Source: Thamnidium elegans
Lineage: Eukaryota > Mucoromycota > Mucoromycetes > Mucorales > Mucoraceae
Direction of reading: 5' to 3'
DNA: 64,000 nt
NCBI GenBank assembly: GCA_025201345.1
Contig: JAIXMG010000025.1
Coordinates: 124,001-188,000, forward strand
In this document: in pieces, positions 35,772 through 47,310 of the stretch
Layout of the letters: every line of letters begins with the position of its first letter
Numbering within the stretch: position 1 is the first letter of the stretch
Made by a program: the position numbers and the translations under genes
Notes under the pieces: generated by a model
Told to the model about the DNA's origin: nothing
Database searches by the model: none
Seen by the model: the letters and a program-made list of their open reading frames with translations, nothing else

Positions 35772-36047
35772 TTATTTTTTGCTCAGCAACGAGACACAAA
35801 GGGTATCATCGTCATTTATTAATTTAACAAAAATCATGTGTGATACATTATCACTTGTGTAGGGAACGGTATACAATTTGCTTATTTCCCTCCAATCGTA
35901 TAAAGGATGACGAGGCACGCTTATAAAAAGTTCATTCTGGCATGCATATATGTGATTATGTATAAACTCCCAATTAAAGGAAGGATAGAAAAATAGCGGC
36001 CGTCCTTTTATTATAAAAGTGAGGTACTCTATCATATACTCTATCAT
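35772..36047 (-). CDS. Small uncharacterised ORF or gene fragment
   Basis: Single frame of 91 codons (MIEYMIEYLTFIIKGRPLFF..., ELFISVPRHPLYDWREISKL, ending SLLSKK) whose composition looks like real protein. It has no recognisable domain and may be the last exon of a broken gene: a second plausible stretch (VGWIETTSKFNYDIVLHDRV) lies upstream in another frame around 36100. It is divergent to RNase H1. Confidence 0.3.
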   Translation of the reverse strand: MIEYMIEYLTFIIKGRPLFFYPSFNWEFIHNHIYACQNELFISVPRHPLYDWREISKLYTVPYTSDNVSHMIFVKLINDDDTLCVSLLSKK

Positions 36048-36251
36048 GTAAAACTATGTCATAATTAAACTTTGAAGTAGTTTCAATCCATCCAACTTTA
36101 CGAAAAAAAAAAAAGAATTCTTTAAAAAACTGAACAACAACATCATCATAAAAAAATATATACATTTAAACAGCGAGAACAAACCCTGAATCCTTTCTCT
36201 TTCTTGTTTTTAAAAATTTTCAAATATCTTAGCACACGTTTCATTCCAGTT

Positions 36252-37010
36252 ATGGGACCCAAATTCACTGGACAAAAAAAGACATTCTTCTACGCAGTAC
36301 GTCGAGGTAGAACCCCAGGTGTTTACGAATCCTGGACCGAATGTCAAATGAACACAAACGGTTACCAAGGAGCAGTTTTTAAAAAATTTGCAACCAGAGA
36401 AGAAGCGCAATTGTTCGCTACTAACTCATTACCTGATTGTAAACCTTTACCTCAAGAACATGAACGGATCACCCCATTAGTAGAAAATAAGAGAAAAACG
36501 AGTGATGAGTTAATATTACCAGCGAAACGTATTCGTACTGAGCCTCCTTTATTTGAACGTAAGAAAATGACAGTGGTTTATACTGACGGTGCTTCTTCAA
36601 ATAATGGGAAAACATGTGCTCGTGCTGGATATGGTGTTTATTGGGGTGATAATGATCCTCGTAACGCAAGTATACGTTTAGATGGAGAGAAACAAACCAA
36701 TCAAAGAGCTGAAGCTAGTGCTGTCAATCATGCGTTGGAGCAAAGTCAGAACGGTACTGAACTTTTGGAAATCATGACGGATTCACAGTATGTAATAAAA
36801 GCAGCTACTGTTTGGTCAAAGAAATGGGTTGCGAATGAATGGAAATCGGCAAATGGGTCCGACGTACAGAATAGAGATTTATTTGAACGTATGTTGAGTT
36901 TAATAGCATCAAGAAAAGGACCTGTTCAATTCACTTATGTACCGGGACATAAAGGTGTAGAGGGAAATGAAAAGGCTGATCAACTTGCTGTTGCTGGGGC
37001 TCAAAAGTAA
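36252..37010 (+). CDS. Ribonuclease H1 with hybrid-binding domain
   Basis: Removes RNA from RNA-DNA hybrids. Single exon, 252 aa from the ATG at 36252 (MGPKFTGQKK). The N-terminal hybrid-binding domain (FYAVRRGRTPGVYESWTECQ...FKKFATREEA) is followed by a basic linker (PAKRIRTE, nuclear signal-like) and the RNase H fold with all catalytic residues: Asp in YTDGASSNN, Glu in NQRAEASAV, Asp in MTDSQYV, and His/Asp in GHKGVEGNEKADQLA. The frame stays open upstream to about 36160 without an ATG and reads LFLKIFKYLSTRFIPV just before the start, which looks like a mitochondrial presequence; use of the TTG at 36204 or another non-AUG codon is conceivable but unproven. Confidence 0.94.
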   Translation: MGPKFTGQKKTFFYAVRRGRTPGVYESWTECQMNTNGYQGAVFKKFATREEAQLFATNSLPDCKPLPQEHERITPLVENKRKTSDELILPAKRIRTEPPLFERKKMTVVYTDGASSNNGKTCARAGYGVYWGDNDPRNASIRLDGEKQTNQRAEASAVNHALEQSQNGTELLEIMTDSQYVIKAATVWSKKWVANEWKSANGSDVQNRDLFERMLSLIASRKGPVQFTYVPGHKGVEGNEKADQLAVAGAQK

Positions 37011-37230
37011 AAAAGAAAAGAAAAGGCTAAAGATCTCTTTTAATAAATTTAAGCATTTACATAATTCAATTAATATAACTGTCAAAAAAAGAACGATGAA
37101 TACGGAGATCTAAATGTGACCATGAAATCATTACGCGTCTTTCATACACTTACGCATTCATTTATTTTTTTCTTAGTGGGTTTACATTTTCTTTTATATC
37201 TTTTTTTATATACAATTAAAATAAAATATA

Positions 37231-38399
37231 ATGGCCAGCAAAACAACATTAGGAAAGGGTGGTTTTAGTTTCGAGAATTATACCAGGTAATTTTAAAAAA
37301 TAAATAAATAAAAAATGCCCTTGTACCTAGAAACTGTTAGATTAAAAACAAAAATTACATGTATAGAAATAAAGCACTTGAGTCTAGTGGAGCTAAACCT
37401 CCCAAGGCTACTAGTACCGGTACCACTATTGTTGGTGTCGTCTTCAAAGTAAGCGCTTGTATCTTTTTTTTTAAAAAAAAATGTTGATGATACACGTACT
37501 TAAACTATAACATTAGGACGGTATTGTTTTAGGCGCTGATACTAGAGCTACAGAAGGCCCCATCGTTGCAGACAAGAACTGTGAAAAGATTCATTACATT
37601 GCTCCCAACATGTAAGTAATTATATATAGATATTTTTTTTCTTAGTGTTTACATATATTTCGACATTATAGTTATTGTTGTGGTGCTGGTACTGCTGCAG
37701 ATACCGAATTCACTACCAACCTTATTAGTTCTCAAATTGAATTACATAGTTTATCAACTGGAAGAAAGCCTCGTGTCGTTACAGCCATGACATTGTTGAA
37801 GCAAATGCTTTACAAGTAAGATTTCACGCCTTTTTTATACAGATGGGAAGAGAACAGAAAATTTAAACTTTTTATTATTTTTTAAAAAAAAAAATAGATA
37901 TCAAGGTCATATTGGTGCTGCCCTTGTTTTGGGTGGATTTGATGCAACAGGACCTCAATTATATACAGTTTATCCTCATGGAAGTACCGATAAATTGCCC
38001 TACGTTACTATGGGTTCAGGTTCATTAGCAGCTATGAGTGTTTTTGAAAGCAAGTGGAAGCCCAACATGACAGTAAGTTGGAATTATTATTTACTAGATA
38101 ATACCTCCTAACGAATAATTTTTTTTTTATTGTGTGTGTAGCGTCAAGAAGCTATCGACCTTGTTGAAGAATCTATTGAAGCAGGTATTTTCAACGATCT
38201 TGGATCTGGTTCCAATGTTGATGTTTGTGTCATTACAAAGGATGATACTGAGTACCTTCGTAACTACGGTCGTCCTAACGAACGTGGTGTCAAGGAACAA
38301 AGTTATCGTTTCCCTAGAGGTACTACAGCTATTTTAAAGGAATCTATCCATAAGTTTGTGGATGTTTCAGAAGGTGATTCAATGGACGTTTCATTGTAA
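37231..38399 (+). CDS. PUP1: 20S proteasome beta2 subunit (beta type-7, Pup1)
   Basis: Catalytic (trypsin-like) beta2 subunit of the 20S core. Exons 37231-37286, 37367-37448, 37517-37611, 37672-37815, 37898-38072 and 38142-38399 close to 269 aa. The propeptide of about 35 residues ends [12 protein letters not shown], leaving the N-terminal nucleophile Thr; the Asp/Lys catalytic partners are in [11 protein letters not shown] and the K of [30 protein letters not shown] and [15 protein letters not shown] are conserved beta2 segments, and the long C-terminal extension ([13 protein letters not shown]) that wraps around beta3 is present. Convergent with the SRR1-like gene, 55 bp apart. Confidence 0.96.
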
Positions 38400-38454
38400 T
38401 AAAAAAAAAAGAGGAAAAGAAAGAAAACAGTTTATACGCATATATTTGAATTTT

Positions 38455-39411
38455 TTATTCGTTATCTATTTTTTCTTCATCAGTGGTGGGTACACTTGTC
38501 CAAAATTCTTGTTTTAACTTTGTAACAGTTTCGTTTGGAAAGGTTTGAATGGAAAGATCATTAAAGATTTGATTATTATCAAATTCTTTAGGGAATGAAA
38601 CAACTTTTAAAATGTCAACTGCTGGAATTAAGTAAGGACATTCCCTCACCAAATCTCTCTCCAATTGACTATACATAAGTGTTAGTTTTTTTTATAATAA
38701 GTATTGCTTTTATGAGTTTTACCTTCCGACATACATGTCAAATCGGTTACCGATAATTGTAAGTAGAGGCAACTGTTCTTCATTCCAATTGGCACTTAAT
38801 GTATTACTATACAATCCTCGACCACAATGTGGCATATAGAACAAAGTCTCCTTAGTTACAGATCTCTTTCCATTTTCATTTTCTTTAATAATCTCAATAT
38901 CATGAAACTGACATAACTCTTTATCTAATTCAGTCATTACTGGGTCAAAGATATACATTTTACCTGGAATCTACTCTCGCATAAGTAACAACATATACAT
39001 ATATATTAATATCGATTTACCTTTAATAACTCTCGAAGGATTAAAGCCAATACAAACTGATACTGAGCATTTTTAGATTTTTGTACTGATCCAATACCGT
39101 AACAAATAATATCAAATGGGTTTGTTGTAAACAAGTGTTGCTCAAATACAGTTATTAATTCTTTATAAAATCTACTCTCTACTAAAGTTTCCCTGAAATA
39201 AAAAAAAAGGACATGAATTAATTACGAGTACAATAATAATAAAAATTCCTTACTTTCGTTCCTTCAAGGTCTTTTTGACATCTTCTAAAGTCCAATCGTC
39301 TGAATCCTTAAACACATACTTGTTCTTTTTATTCTTTTTTTTATTTGTAGTGGGTTTATATTTAAAACGCTCTACTTTAACAAAGCCATCGTCGTTCAAT
39401 TGATCTGTCAT
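38455..39411 (-). CDS. SRR1-like domain protein
   Basis: SRR1 family (plant SENSITIVITY TO RED LIGHT REDUCED 1; yeast Ber1), linked to clock/transcription in plants and microtubule stability in yeast; molecular activity unknown. Minus-strand exons 39411-39254, 39192-39021, 38970-38723 and 38668-38455 close to 263 aa. Family landmarks: ICYGIGSVQKSKNAQYQFVLAL, IFDPVMTELDKE, TLFYMPHCGRGLYSN, LLTIIGNRFDMY. The N-terminus has a Lys/Asn-rich basic stretch (KPTTNKKKNKKNKY). The acceptor at 38971-38972 was chosen over a closer CAG because only it keeps the frame. Confidence 0.87.
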
Positions 39412-39569
39412 TGTTTTGAAAGAAAAAAAGGTGTCAAAAAAAAAAAAAAAAAAAAAAAGATTATTTATAGTGAGGGATAATTTTTTATCCAGGATAAACC
39501 GGTCACTTTGCTACACAGAAAAAAACAAAAAGAAGGGCGGAGAGTTGTTATTCTTTCTTTACTTTAGAC

Positions 39570-41376
39570 ATGATGCCAACAACTCGATTAACTGCTGTAA
39601 AGACAAGTTCTGGATCTGAAGCTAGTACGATACCATCAAATGAAACACAAGTAGAGTCGCGTCAAGCTAGATTTGAAGCTCGAAAGAAACCTGAACCACT
39701 TACTGATGCTTCACCTGTACAAAAACTTATGATTCAATTTTTAGAAGTTGTTTTAAAGTAAAATATATATATATAAATGCAACAGGAGAACAATAGATTA
39801 ATCTAGTATACTATTATCTAGCGTTGATACTCATCGTCTTTTGTGGACTAAACCTGTACAAGAGAATTCCATTGATTGGGAAACTATTGAGGATCGTGTT
39901 TATAAAGGCAAATATAAAGATCTATCCTCTTTAAAGGTAACTTTTTTTTTTTAAAAAAAAAACAAGTACATACATATGCACGCGTATTAACCTTTTTAAA
40001 ACAAAGTCTGATTTCGATGAATTATTATTATCGATTTTACCTTGCGCCCGTTCTTCCAATACAGACATGGACGCGTTTAAAAAACTCTATACATTTACCG
40101 AAAACAGTTTACGTTTCGAGTCAAAGCGCTTAAATGAACCATTTACTGAATCAGATCTTATTCAATTATCTTCTTTATTTAGACCTACAGCAGATGGATA
40201 TGCTTTTACAGATATGGTAGTGAAAGATCCTTCCGCTGGTCCTTTTACTAAATTACGTAAGTTTTCTTTTTTTTCTTTTTAGTGAACAAAAATATTTATA
40301 TCATTATTATTTTAGCACCCAACGTACAAGAGATTATGATTCATCCCGCTCCACCTGCGACCAAAGACCAAGTTCCTTCTCTTTTAAATGTTGTTGCTCC
40401 TCCACCTAAATACTTTCCTAAATTAGCCAAGCATGAAGATAAACCCGTTGTACCAAGTAAAAACTATAACTAATTTACTGCTTTTTGTAACCCTATTAAT
40501 TTTTTTTTTTTTTTTTTAGTTCGATGGCTTGATTTTGGAGCATTCGCTAGTTTTGCTCCTGCTTCGGATTCAAATAATGCTAATGCAACTTACGAAAATA
40601 CATATATGGGAAGATCAGCGAAACGATTCAAGAAATGGGAAAAGAGACAATTAGAAAAACCACACGAACAAATTACGTCTGATGATATGGAAGCTAATTC
40701 TTCTTGGGCTGAGAAAGAAGGATTGGATATGGATGCAATTGAAGCTGCTTTAAATAAGGAGCCAGAAAATGTCAGTGAAGTTTTGGAACGTAATAGTCAG
40801 CTGTTACAAGATCTTGTAGAGTATCAGAAATCGAGATTTAATGGTATTGAGTCGACATGGACACAAGTAGATGAGAAAGAAGTAGAGATAGGTAACGCTT
40901 TTATATCAATTGAGATGTAAATATATATATATATATATATATATATTGATTTTTTTTTTATTGTAGCTAAAACATTGGAAAATAATATGACGAACATGTT
41001 ATCGAAATTACCACCTAATGCTACGACAAGTGCTGAAGTGATAGAAGAAACAATGGATCGTTTACCTTTATACGAATCAGCTTATCGAGGCACATTACCA
41101 CCTCATAAAATCTTTTCATTCCCTACTACGGAAAAAGCCGAAAATTTACCACCTTATGCTAATATTACACCTACTTATTCCAAGGACAATTGGCGTCTTG
41201 TTAAAGTATCTCCATTACCTACTGGTAAAGACGTAGTTTATCCTCCACTTAGTATGATTGAACAACAGCAACTTAACTTTTATTCTAAACCACCTTTTCC
41301 AACTCCTAACAACGTCCCTCAACAACAACAACAACAACGTATGCCTTACAATAATAATACATACCAAAGAAGATAA
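39570..41376 (+). CDS. Bromodomain-like chromatin-remodelling subunit (Rsc58-like)
   Basis: Probable RSC/SWI-SNF accessory subunit. Exons 39570-39757, 39822-39936, 40007-40256, 40316-40456, 40520-40891 and 40967-41376 close to 491 aa. The N-terminal third (VQKLMIQFLEVVLKN, LLWTKPVQENSIDWETIEDR, DFDELLLS, and the helices up to LYTFTENSLRFES) has the layout of a degenerate bromodomain, although an acetyl-lysine Asn is not obvious. IRWLDFGAFASFAPASDS resembles the conserved core of fungal Rsc58 proteins. The C-terminus is a coiled region (LERNSQLLQDLVEYQKSR) and a Pro/Gln-rich tail. Two Met codons lie in tandem at the start. The assignment rests on remembered family features; an unrelated bromodomain protein is possible. 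Confidence 0.6.
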
Positions 41377-41573
41377 AAAACGTTTTTTTTATTGTATATT
41401 TTTTATTTTATTAAAATTTTTTTCAGAATGTGAAATGGGATAAAGTTATTTACAGAATTTCTAAGTTCCAAATGTTAAAAGTGGAGTGGGGTTTTTGGGG
41501 GGGGGGGTTTGCGTCTAAATTAGGGGGTAAGAGATGTTTTTTTTTTTAAAAAAAAGAGAAGAATTTTTTTTTT

Positions 41574-43772
41574 TTACTCTTTACGGGACTTGAAGTTTCC
41601 ACGACCTTCGAAGGTTCTACGAGGTTTGAAGCTACCATCACCGTCATCACGACGCTTGAATCCATCACCATCATCACGACGCTTGAATCCACCACCGAAA
41701 TCACCGCGAGGTTTGAAGCTATCACGGTCTCCACGAGGTTTGAAACTATCACGGTCACCACCGAAGCTATCGCGAGGTTTGAAGCTATCACGATCACCAC
41801 CGAAGCTATCGCGAGGCTTGAAGCTATCACGATCTCCACCACGGCTACCGTAACTATCACGGCTGCTGAAGCTATCACGACGGTTAAATCCTCCACGATC
41901 TCCACCACGATCTCCACCACGGTTAAATCCACCACGGTCACCACCACGGTTGAAACCACCACGGTCACCACCGCGACTGAAACCACCACGGCTTCCACCT
42001 CCACCACCACCGGAAGCACCACCTAAACCAAGTTGAGAGAGGAAACGAGGACTTAAATGAGGGAGTTCTGTAATACCAAGACCTTCCATAAAGTTATTTG
42101 CTTCAGTTAAAGCAGCAGTACGACGTTGACCCAACATGGGCATTCTTCCAGAATAATAACCCAAATAGGCAGTATATACTTCTCTTACCATATCCTCATC
42201 CATGGAATAAATAGCCTTCTTTACAGCTTCGTTGGTCTCTGCAATGACTTGTTGATCCAATTGAGCAGCAGCAGCTTGTTCAATAGGAAGATCGTTGACT
42301 TCCTTGTCTAAAAAGGATTTCTCAAATGGAGCTAAAACAATAATACCTTCACCTTCACGACCTGCACGACCGGTACGGCCTAAACGATGAATGTATTGTT
42401 CACGGGTAGAGGGGACACCTACTTGAAGAACGAGCTTGACACCAGGGTAATCGACACCACGAGCAGAGACATCAGATGTGAATAAAATACTGGATTCCTT
42501 GGAGTTTCTGAACTTATCGGCGATACGAGAACGTTGATCTTGACCCTTCTTGGAATGAATTTCGTAGACCATACGATCAGGCATTAAACGCTTGAAGGCA
42601 TTAGCATAGACCATGGTAGCCTTGGTAGTAGGTAAGAACACAATGACCTTACCGTTTAAAGCAGCTTCATGAGTTTCAAGACAGTCACGGATAAGAGCAA
42701 ATTGGTCCTTGTAAGGAGCGATTAAAGCAGATTGCTTTACGTTGATATTGGTGTTGACATCATCTTTACCAACTGTATCGATTAAATCGTATTGAGGAGA
42801 AAGAGCAAACTTTCCTAAATTGTTACGGATTTCGTTAGAGATGGTAGCAGAGTAAAGCATGGTTTGACGCTTTTCAGGGATCAAATTTAAAATACGTTGA
42901 AGTTCGGCTTTGAAACCCATATCTAATAATTGATCTGCTTCATCCAAAATTAAGACCTTTAAGTTTTCACACATCTTCTGGAAACGAGGGACGGATGAAA
43001 GCATATCGTGCAAACGACCAGGTGTAGCAACAACAATATCACAACGACGACGTTCCAAGTTCATAATTTGACGACGCTTAGAATCACCACCGACTAAACA
43101 ATGTACCTTGAAGGGATAGTAGCCGACCAATTTTTGTGCTTCATCGGCAATTTGGTTAGCGAGTTCACGAGTAGGTGAAATGACCATGATGGAGGTACCC
43201 TCAAAGTGCTTAAAGTCATTGACGGATTGACCGGTAGTAGCAGTTTCAATAGCAGCAGTTAAGAATGCTAAGGTCTTACCGGTACCTGTCTTGGCTTTGA
43301 CAAACATATCGTTGGTGTTGGGTAATTTTTGAAGAACAGCTTCTTGAACTGCAGACATCTCTTCGTACTTGAAGATTTGACGGATTGCCCTTTGAGTAAT
43401 AGGGTTGATGGCTTCAATAGCGTCAAAACGCATCTTTTCAACAACGGCGACAGGTTCAGCAACAGCATCTTCCTTGAGTTCTTCTTCCTTGACAAGTTCA
43501 GCGACTGAGGTAGGAGCTGTGGTTTGAGTATGAAGGAAAGCGTATGGAGAGATCTTGAGATCGTTGAGAATGCGAGGACGCAATGCTTGTGCATGAACAA
43601 GAGATCGTACTAAAAAGTTAAAAAAAAAGTGTTTAGTTTTTTTTTTTTGAAAGTGGGTGTACTACTGCAAAGTATATATATTTAACTTACCAGGACGAAC
43701 GGTTCTGGACAAGGTGTTTAAGGTACGTGCACCAGATAATTTGAGAGCAGAAGGTATAAGTACTTTAAACAT
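41574..43772 (-). CDS. Mitochondrial DEAD-box RNA helicase (Mss116-like), RGG tail
   Basis: ATP-dependent RNA helicase/chaperone. Minus-strand exons 43772-43691 and 43609-41574 close to 705 aa. The N-terminus is rich in R/S/L without acidic residues (MFKVLIPSALKLSGARTLNT, RTVRPVRSLVHAQALRPR), a strong mitochondrial presequence. DEAD-box motifs: AKTGTGKTLAFL, PTRELANQ, VATPGRLHDM, LDEADQLLDMGF, YSATIS, TSDVSARGVDYP, HRLGRTGRAGREGEG, with the Mss116/Cyt-19-type C-terminal extension following. The last ~130 residues are Arg/Gly/Asp/Ser repeats (GGDRGGFNRGG, then GGDRDSFKPRDSF units), expected to bind RNA nonspecifically; this tail is longer and more regular than the basic tail of Mss116. Group-I/II intron splicing or mitochondrial ribosome assembly are likely roles. 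Confidence 0.9.
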
Positions 43773-44360
43773 CTTTTTTGGGTTGTTTATAATAAGTATA
43801 AAAAGAAAAAAGAAACAAGGGTTTTAGAAAAATTTGATTTATATTTATAAAAAAAAAATTTAGGTTAACAAGCCTTATTTTGCTTTAAACCAATCGCGTG
43901 TCACAATCAAAGAGGGGCCCCTAACTGAAAGTGAAAATAATTAAAAAAGGAAAATTCTTTTTGTATTGACAGGTTCCATGTGAAGTGGAATCTTTTTTAT
44001 GGTTCAAGTTTCTTGTTAAAATACGAATATTTGGCTTTTGGTTGGTTTTGTTTGCTGGTATAATAAAAAAAAATAAGCGTAACAGTATTTATGGGAACTG
44101 ACAGGTCGGAGTAAGTATTAATGCAAAAAAAGGTACCCTATAGTTTTGACGTTTTTTGCAGTTGCATTACGGGGCGTTTTATGCTATAAACATACCTTTT
44201 TTTTTTGTATATAAACATATCCTTTTTTTTTTTTGACTCATATTTTTTTTTTAAAAAAAAAAAAAGAAAAGAAAGACAGTACCTTTATTTTACACCTTTA
44301 TTTTACAACTTTTTTTATTTTTATTTATTTCATCTATTTGTATATATTTTTATTGTGTAT
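43773..44360. other. Helicase promoter / NSA1 3' flank
   Basis: No gene. Contains T(n)A(n) at about 44248-44266 and two copies of TTTATTTTACA next to each other near 44284-44308, close to the NSA1 3' end. Confidence 0.5.
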
Positions 44361-45851
44361 TTAAGCATGCTTTCTCTTACGGTCCTCAGTTACATCCATA
44401 GACTTCCATAAAGCTTCCTCTTCCTCTTCTTCTTGTTCTTGAGCAGTCTTTACCTTGGGAACAGGGTACTCGAATTCCTCATCCACAACTACACAAGTTA
44501 AACGTTGTTTCAAGTATGCCTTGTTTTCAATATTACGATAGACTGTACTATTTTCATGCACTCTCATAAATCTATCGAGTGATGTACTAGCCACAAAGCG
44601 CTTTACACGTTGTTGTTCCTCATTATCATCATCAAATTTAGGTGTAGGTACCATAAGCAAATCAGTAGCAGCACCACTGAATCCCTTAAATTGAGATGAT
44701 CGTTTACCAGTGTTAATATCAATCATACCCACAACACTCATAGTATCAGCAAACAAGACGTGATCAAAATCCGAACCAACGGATAACACCTTGATGGGGT
44801 GCTTTCCAATCTCTACATTGACAGTTGGTCTGCGAGAGGCTTTGGTTTCATATAAACGGAATTGATGATAATGTGTACCAACAGCAACTTTAGTGGCTTC
44901 AGCATTCATAAATTGAAGGTCGTGAATCCAAATAGGTTGTTGTAAATCCAAGAAATCGTTGGGTACATTCTTTGCTTGAAAGATTAAACCAACTGACTTA
45001 TTTGATTTCTTTTTATGGAGTGATGTGTTCTTATTGGGACCGGCTGCGTCAAGTGTATCTTGTTCGGCTTTAGATTTAACGAAGGCCTTGATATCGTAAA
45101 TGCATAAATCTCGTTCTTTACCACCAATAGCAAAGATGTGTGTTTGGGTGGGGTGACCACGCATAATTTCAAGATCAGGTCCAAGGTTGTTAATTGTAAT
45201 AGTCTCGGTCTTTTTACTGTTTAAAGGTGTATATGAAAGATCTCCAGTAGATGTACAAATACAAAGGTGACTTTGAGAGAAAAAAAAAAGGGGGGTTAAC
45301 TTCTATATAAAATTTAGCATCATTTTTTTCTTTTTTTCTTTCGGTTGCTTACTTGTCATGAATAAATAAACCAACAAATTTGCCTTGATCTTCTTTAGGT
45401 CCAACATACTTATTGGTGAATTCTTTAACAATTTGACCAGTCTCGGGTGACATAAATTGAATCTTACCACTTTTACGTGCAACAAGTAACTAGTGTCCCC
45501 ACGTATGTTAGTATCCCATTATCCTTTTTTTTTGCATTTTTTTTTTTTTTTACTTTACAAGTTTTTCGTTGTCAAGTGTAGCCCATGATAATTTTTGAAC
45601 TTGTTCTTCTTTATCTACTTTACCAAACGAACCCATTAAAGGTTCAAGTGCTGGTTTCTTTTTCTCGGCTTCTTCGTCTTCAGTCTTGACACGCTTACGA
45701 CGTTTATCCTCTACTACCTTGGGAGGGAATGAGATCCCTACAGAATAAGAATAAAAAGAAAGTTAATAAGCTTTTCTTTTTAAAAAAAAACAAATAACTA
45801 AGCTTATTTACATTTAATTAAACCACTTTCATCACCAGTAAAGTACTTCAT
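44361..45851 (-). CDS. NSA1: Ribosome biogenesis protein Nsa1/WDR74
   Basis: WD40-repeat factor of nucleolar pre-60S particles, released by the AAA-ATPase Rix7/NVL. Minus-strand exons 45851-45812, 45737-45559, 45489-45353 and 45270-44361 close to 421 aa. Repeats are degenerate as in the family; clear pieces are MKYFTGDESGLIK, LLVARKSGKIQFMSPETGQ, LCICTSTGDLSY, IFAIGGKERDLCIYDI, QPIWIHDLQFM, VAVGTHYHQFRLYETK, PIKVLSVGSDFDHVLFAD and ASTSLDRFMRVHE, followed by the basic C-terminal tail RKRKHA. A Lys/Arg patch in exon 2 (EDKRRKRVKTED) looks nuclear. Divergent from the Par14 gene across 202 bp. Confidence 0.87.
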
Positions 45852-46053
45852 GTTATAGTATTTTTTAATGAGTTACTATACTAGAAAGAAAAAAAATGCT
45901 TTTTTTTTTTCTTTAAAACTTGATGTTTTAAATCCATTGAATGAAAAAAAGTCACATTAACGCCACATTTTTTGTAATATACCCCTAGGCTTCTTTTTTT
46001 TTTTTTCCTCATCATCTCTCTCTCTCTCTCTCTTTTTTTTTTACAAGTTAACA
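45852..46053. promoter_or_regulatory. 202-bp divergent promoter, NSA1 / Par14
   Basis: The two start codons are 202 bp apart and must share control DNA. It contains T-runs, a (CT)n tract at 46016-46033 before the Par14 ATG and GCCACATTTTT near 45962. No classical TATA box in an obvious position for either gene. Confidence 0.7.
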
Positions 46054-46771
46054 ATGGCAAAGGGAAAGCAAGCAGCTGGTAAAGGAAAAGGTGGCGGAGG
46101 TAAATATATATATATGTGTATATTTACACACGTAAAAAAAAGAAACTTAAAGGATAATAGACAAGGACGCCAAAAAGGATGACGGAAAGTTAAAACCTGC
46201 AACTAGTGTCAAGGTAATAAATATTGTAACAGGGAACACACAGAAAATTTTAAGTTTGTTACTTTATAGGTCAGACATATTCTGTGTGAAAAACACTCTA
46301 AAGTAAGACAACAAAAAAAAAAAAAAAAAAAAAAAAATGCATGATTTTTTATTTTTTTTTCTGGTTTTCTGATTATTTTTTTTTTCTGATTTTTATTAGA
46401 TAATGGAAGCTTTGACAAAGATTAAAGAAGAAAATATGAGATTTGATAAAGTAGCAGAAGTGTATAGTGAAGATAAAGCTAAGCTTGGAGGTAAATAAAT
46501 AGTGAATTGTTTTGAGTGAAAAGAGAATTAAGTAATGAAATTAGGTTCACTTGGTTGGATGACTCGGGCAGGTATGATCGGTGTATTCCAAGATGCAGGT
46601 ACGTGAATAAACAATTCTATAAGCAAAATAAAAAAAAAATGGGATGTTAATTATACTATGATTGTAGCATTTGCATTACAACCTAGTACTTGTGATAAAC
46701 CTATTTTTACGGACCCACCAGTAAAATCAAAATTTGGTTATCATCTTATTATGGTAGAAGACCGTAAATAA
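46054..46771 (+). CDS. PIN4: Parvulin peptidyl-prolyl isomerase, Par14/PIN4 type
   Basis: Prolyl isomerase of the Par14 (EPVH) class; in other eukaryotes it binds pre-ribosomal particles and DNA. Exons 46054-46099, 46161-46213, 46270-46302 (33 nt), 46400-46490, 46545-46598 and 46668-46771 close to 126 aa, close to human Par14 (131). The unstructured basic N-terminus ([15 protein letters not shown]...[11 protein letters not shown]) matches Par14 and excludes Pin1, as there is no WW domain. Catalytic core: [45 protein letters not shown], and C-terminal [14 protein letters not shown]. Confidence 0.92.
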
Positions 46772-46823
46772 TTTATTTAATATGTACAATAAAATAAGGG
46801 AAAAAAAGAAAAGGGTATACATG

Positions 46824-46859
<36 letters not shown>

Positions 46860-46860
46860 C

Positions 46861-47310
46861 TTAAAATAACCAATCATACAACTTTTTAAATGGTCTTGTA
46901 AACTTTATACTCTTCTTTTCTTCTTGTCGATGGTGACGAAACTTATCGATTATATAAGATTGTTTAAATCGGAGTGATGAATTGCGTCGTACCTTGCTCT
47001 TCTTTTTATCCATAATGAGGTCATCTTCAGCTAGCTCCATTTCTAATTGAGAGTCATCCCAACGTTTGACTGGTACCAATGGTTCAGAGTATCTTTTCAA
47101 TTGTGGTTCTTGTACATTATTATTATTATTATTTAATTTTAATGAACTGGTATGGGTTAATTTAGTTATTTCTGTTGCTGGTGGTGCATTAAAGTTTTGA
47201 TACAAGTAGTAATTGTTTGTTGTAGAACAAGATGATGATGATGTTCTGGGTGTATTATTTTCACTGGATGATATAGATGATGAAAGTGACGGTATTGATC
47301 TATGATTCAT
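46861..47310 (-). CDS. Uncharacterised Ser/Asn-rich protein
   Basis: Single-exon frame of 149 aa from the ATG at 47310, convergent with Par14. No domain is recognised. The first half is Ser/Thr/Asn-rich; the second half is basic with possible kinase sites (RRNSSLRF, LKRYSEP) and a hydrophobic end (PFKKLYDWLF). Uninterrupted length, normal codon use and an A/T-rich leader support a real gene, but it could be lineage-specific. Confidence 0.55.
   Translation of the reverse strand: MNHRSIPSLSSSISSSENNTPRTSSSSCSTTNNYYLYQNFNAPPATEITKLTHTSSLKLNNNNNNVQEPQLKRYSEPLVPVKRWDDSQLEMELAEDDLIMDKKKSKVRRNSSLRFKQSYIIDKFRHHRQEEKKSIKFTRPFKKLYDWLF

Noticed and set aside
38958..38964. CAG acceptor at the start of SRR1-like exon 3
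   Set aside because: It puts MYIFDPV out of phase with the preceding exon; the TAG at 38971-38972 does not.
41590..42022. Plus-strand frames rich in Pro/Arg/Ser over the helicase tail
   Set aside because: They are complementary-strand shadows of the RGG/RDSFKPRD repeats.
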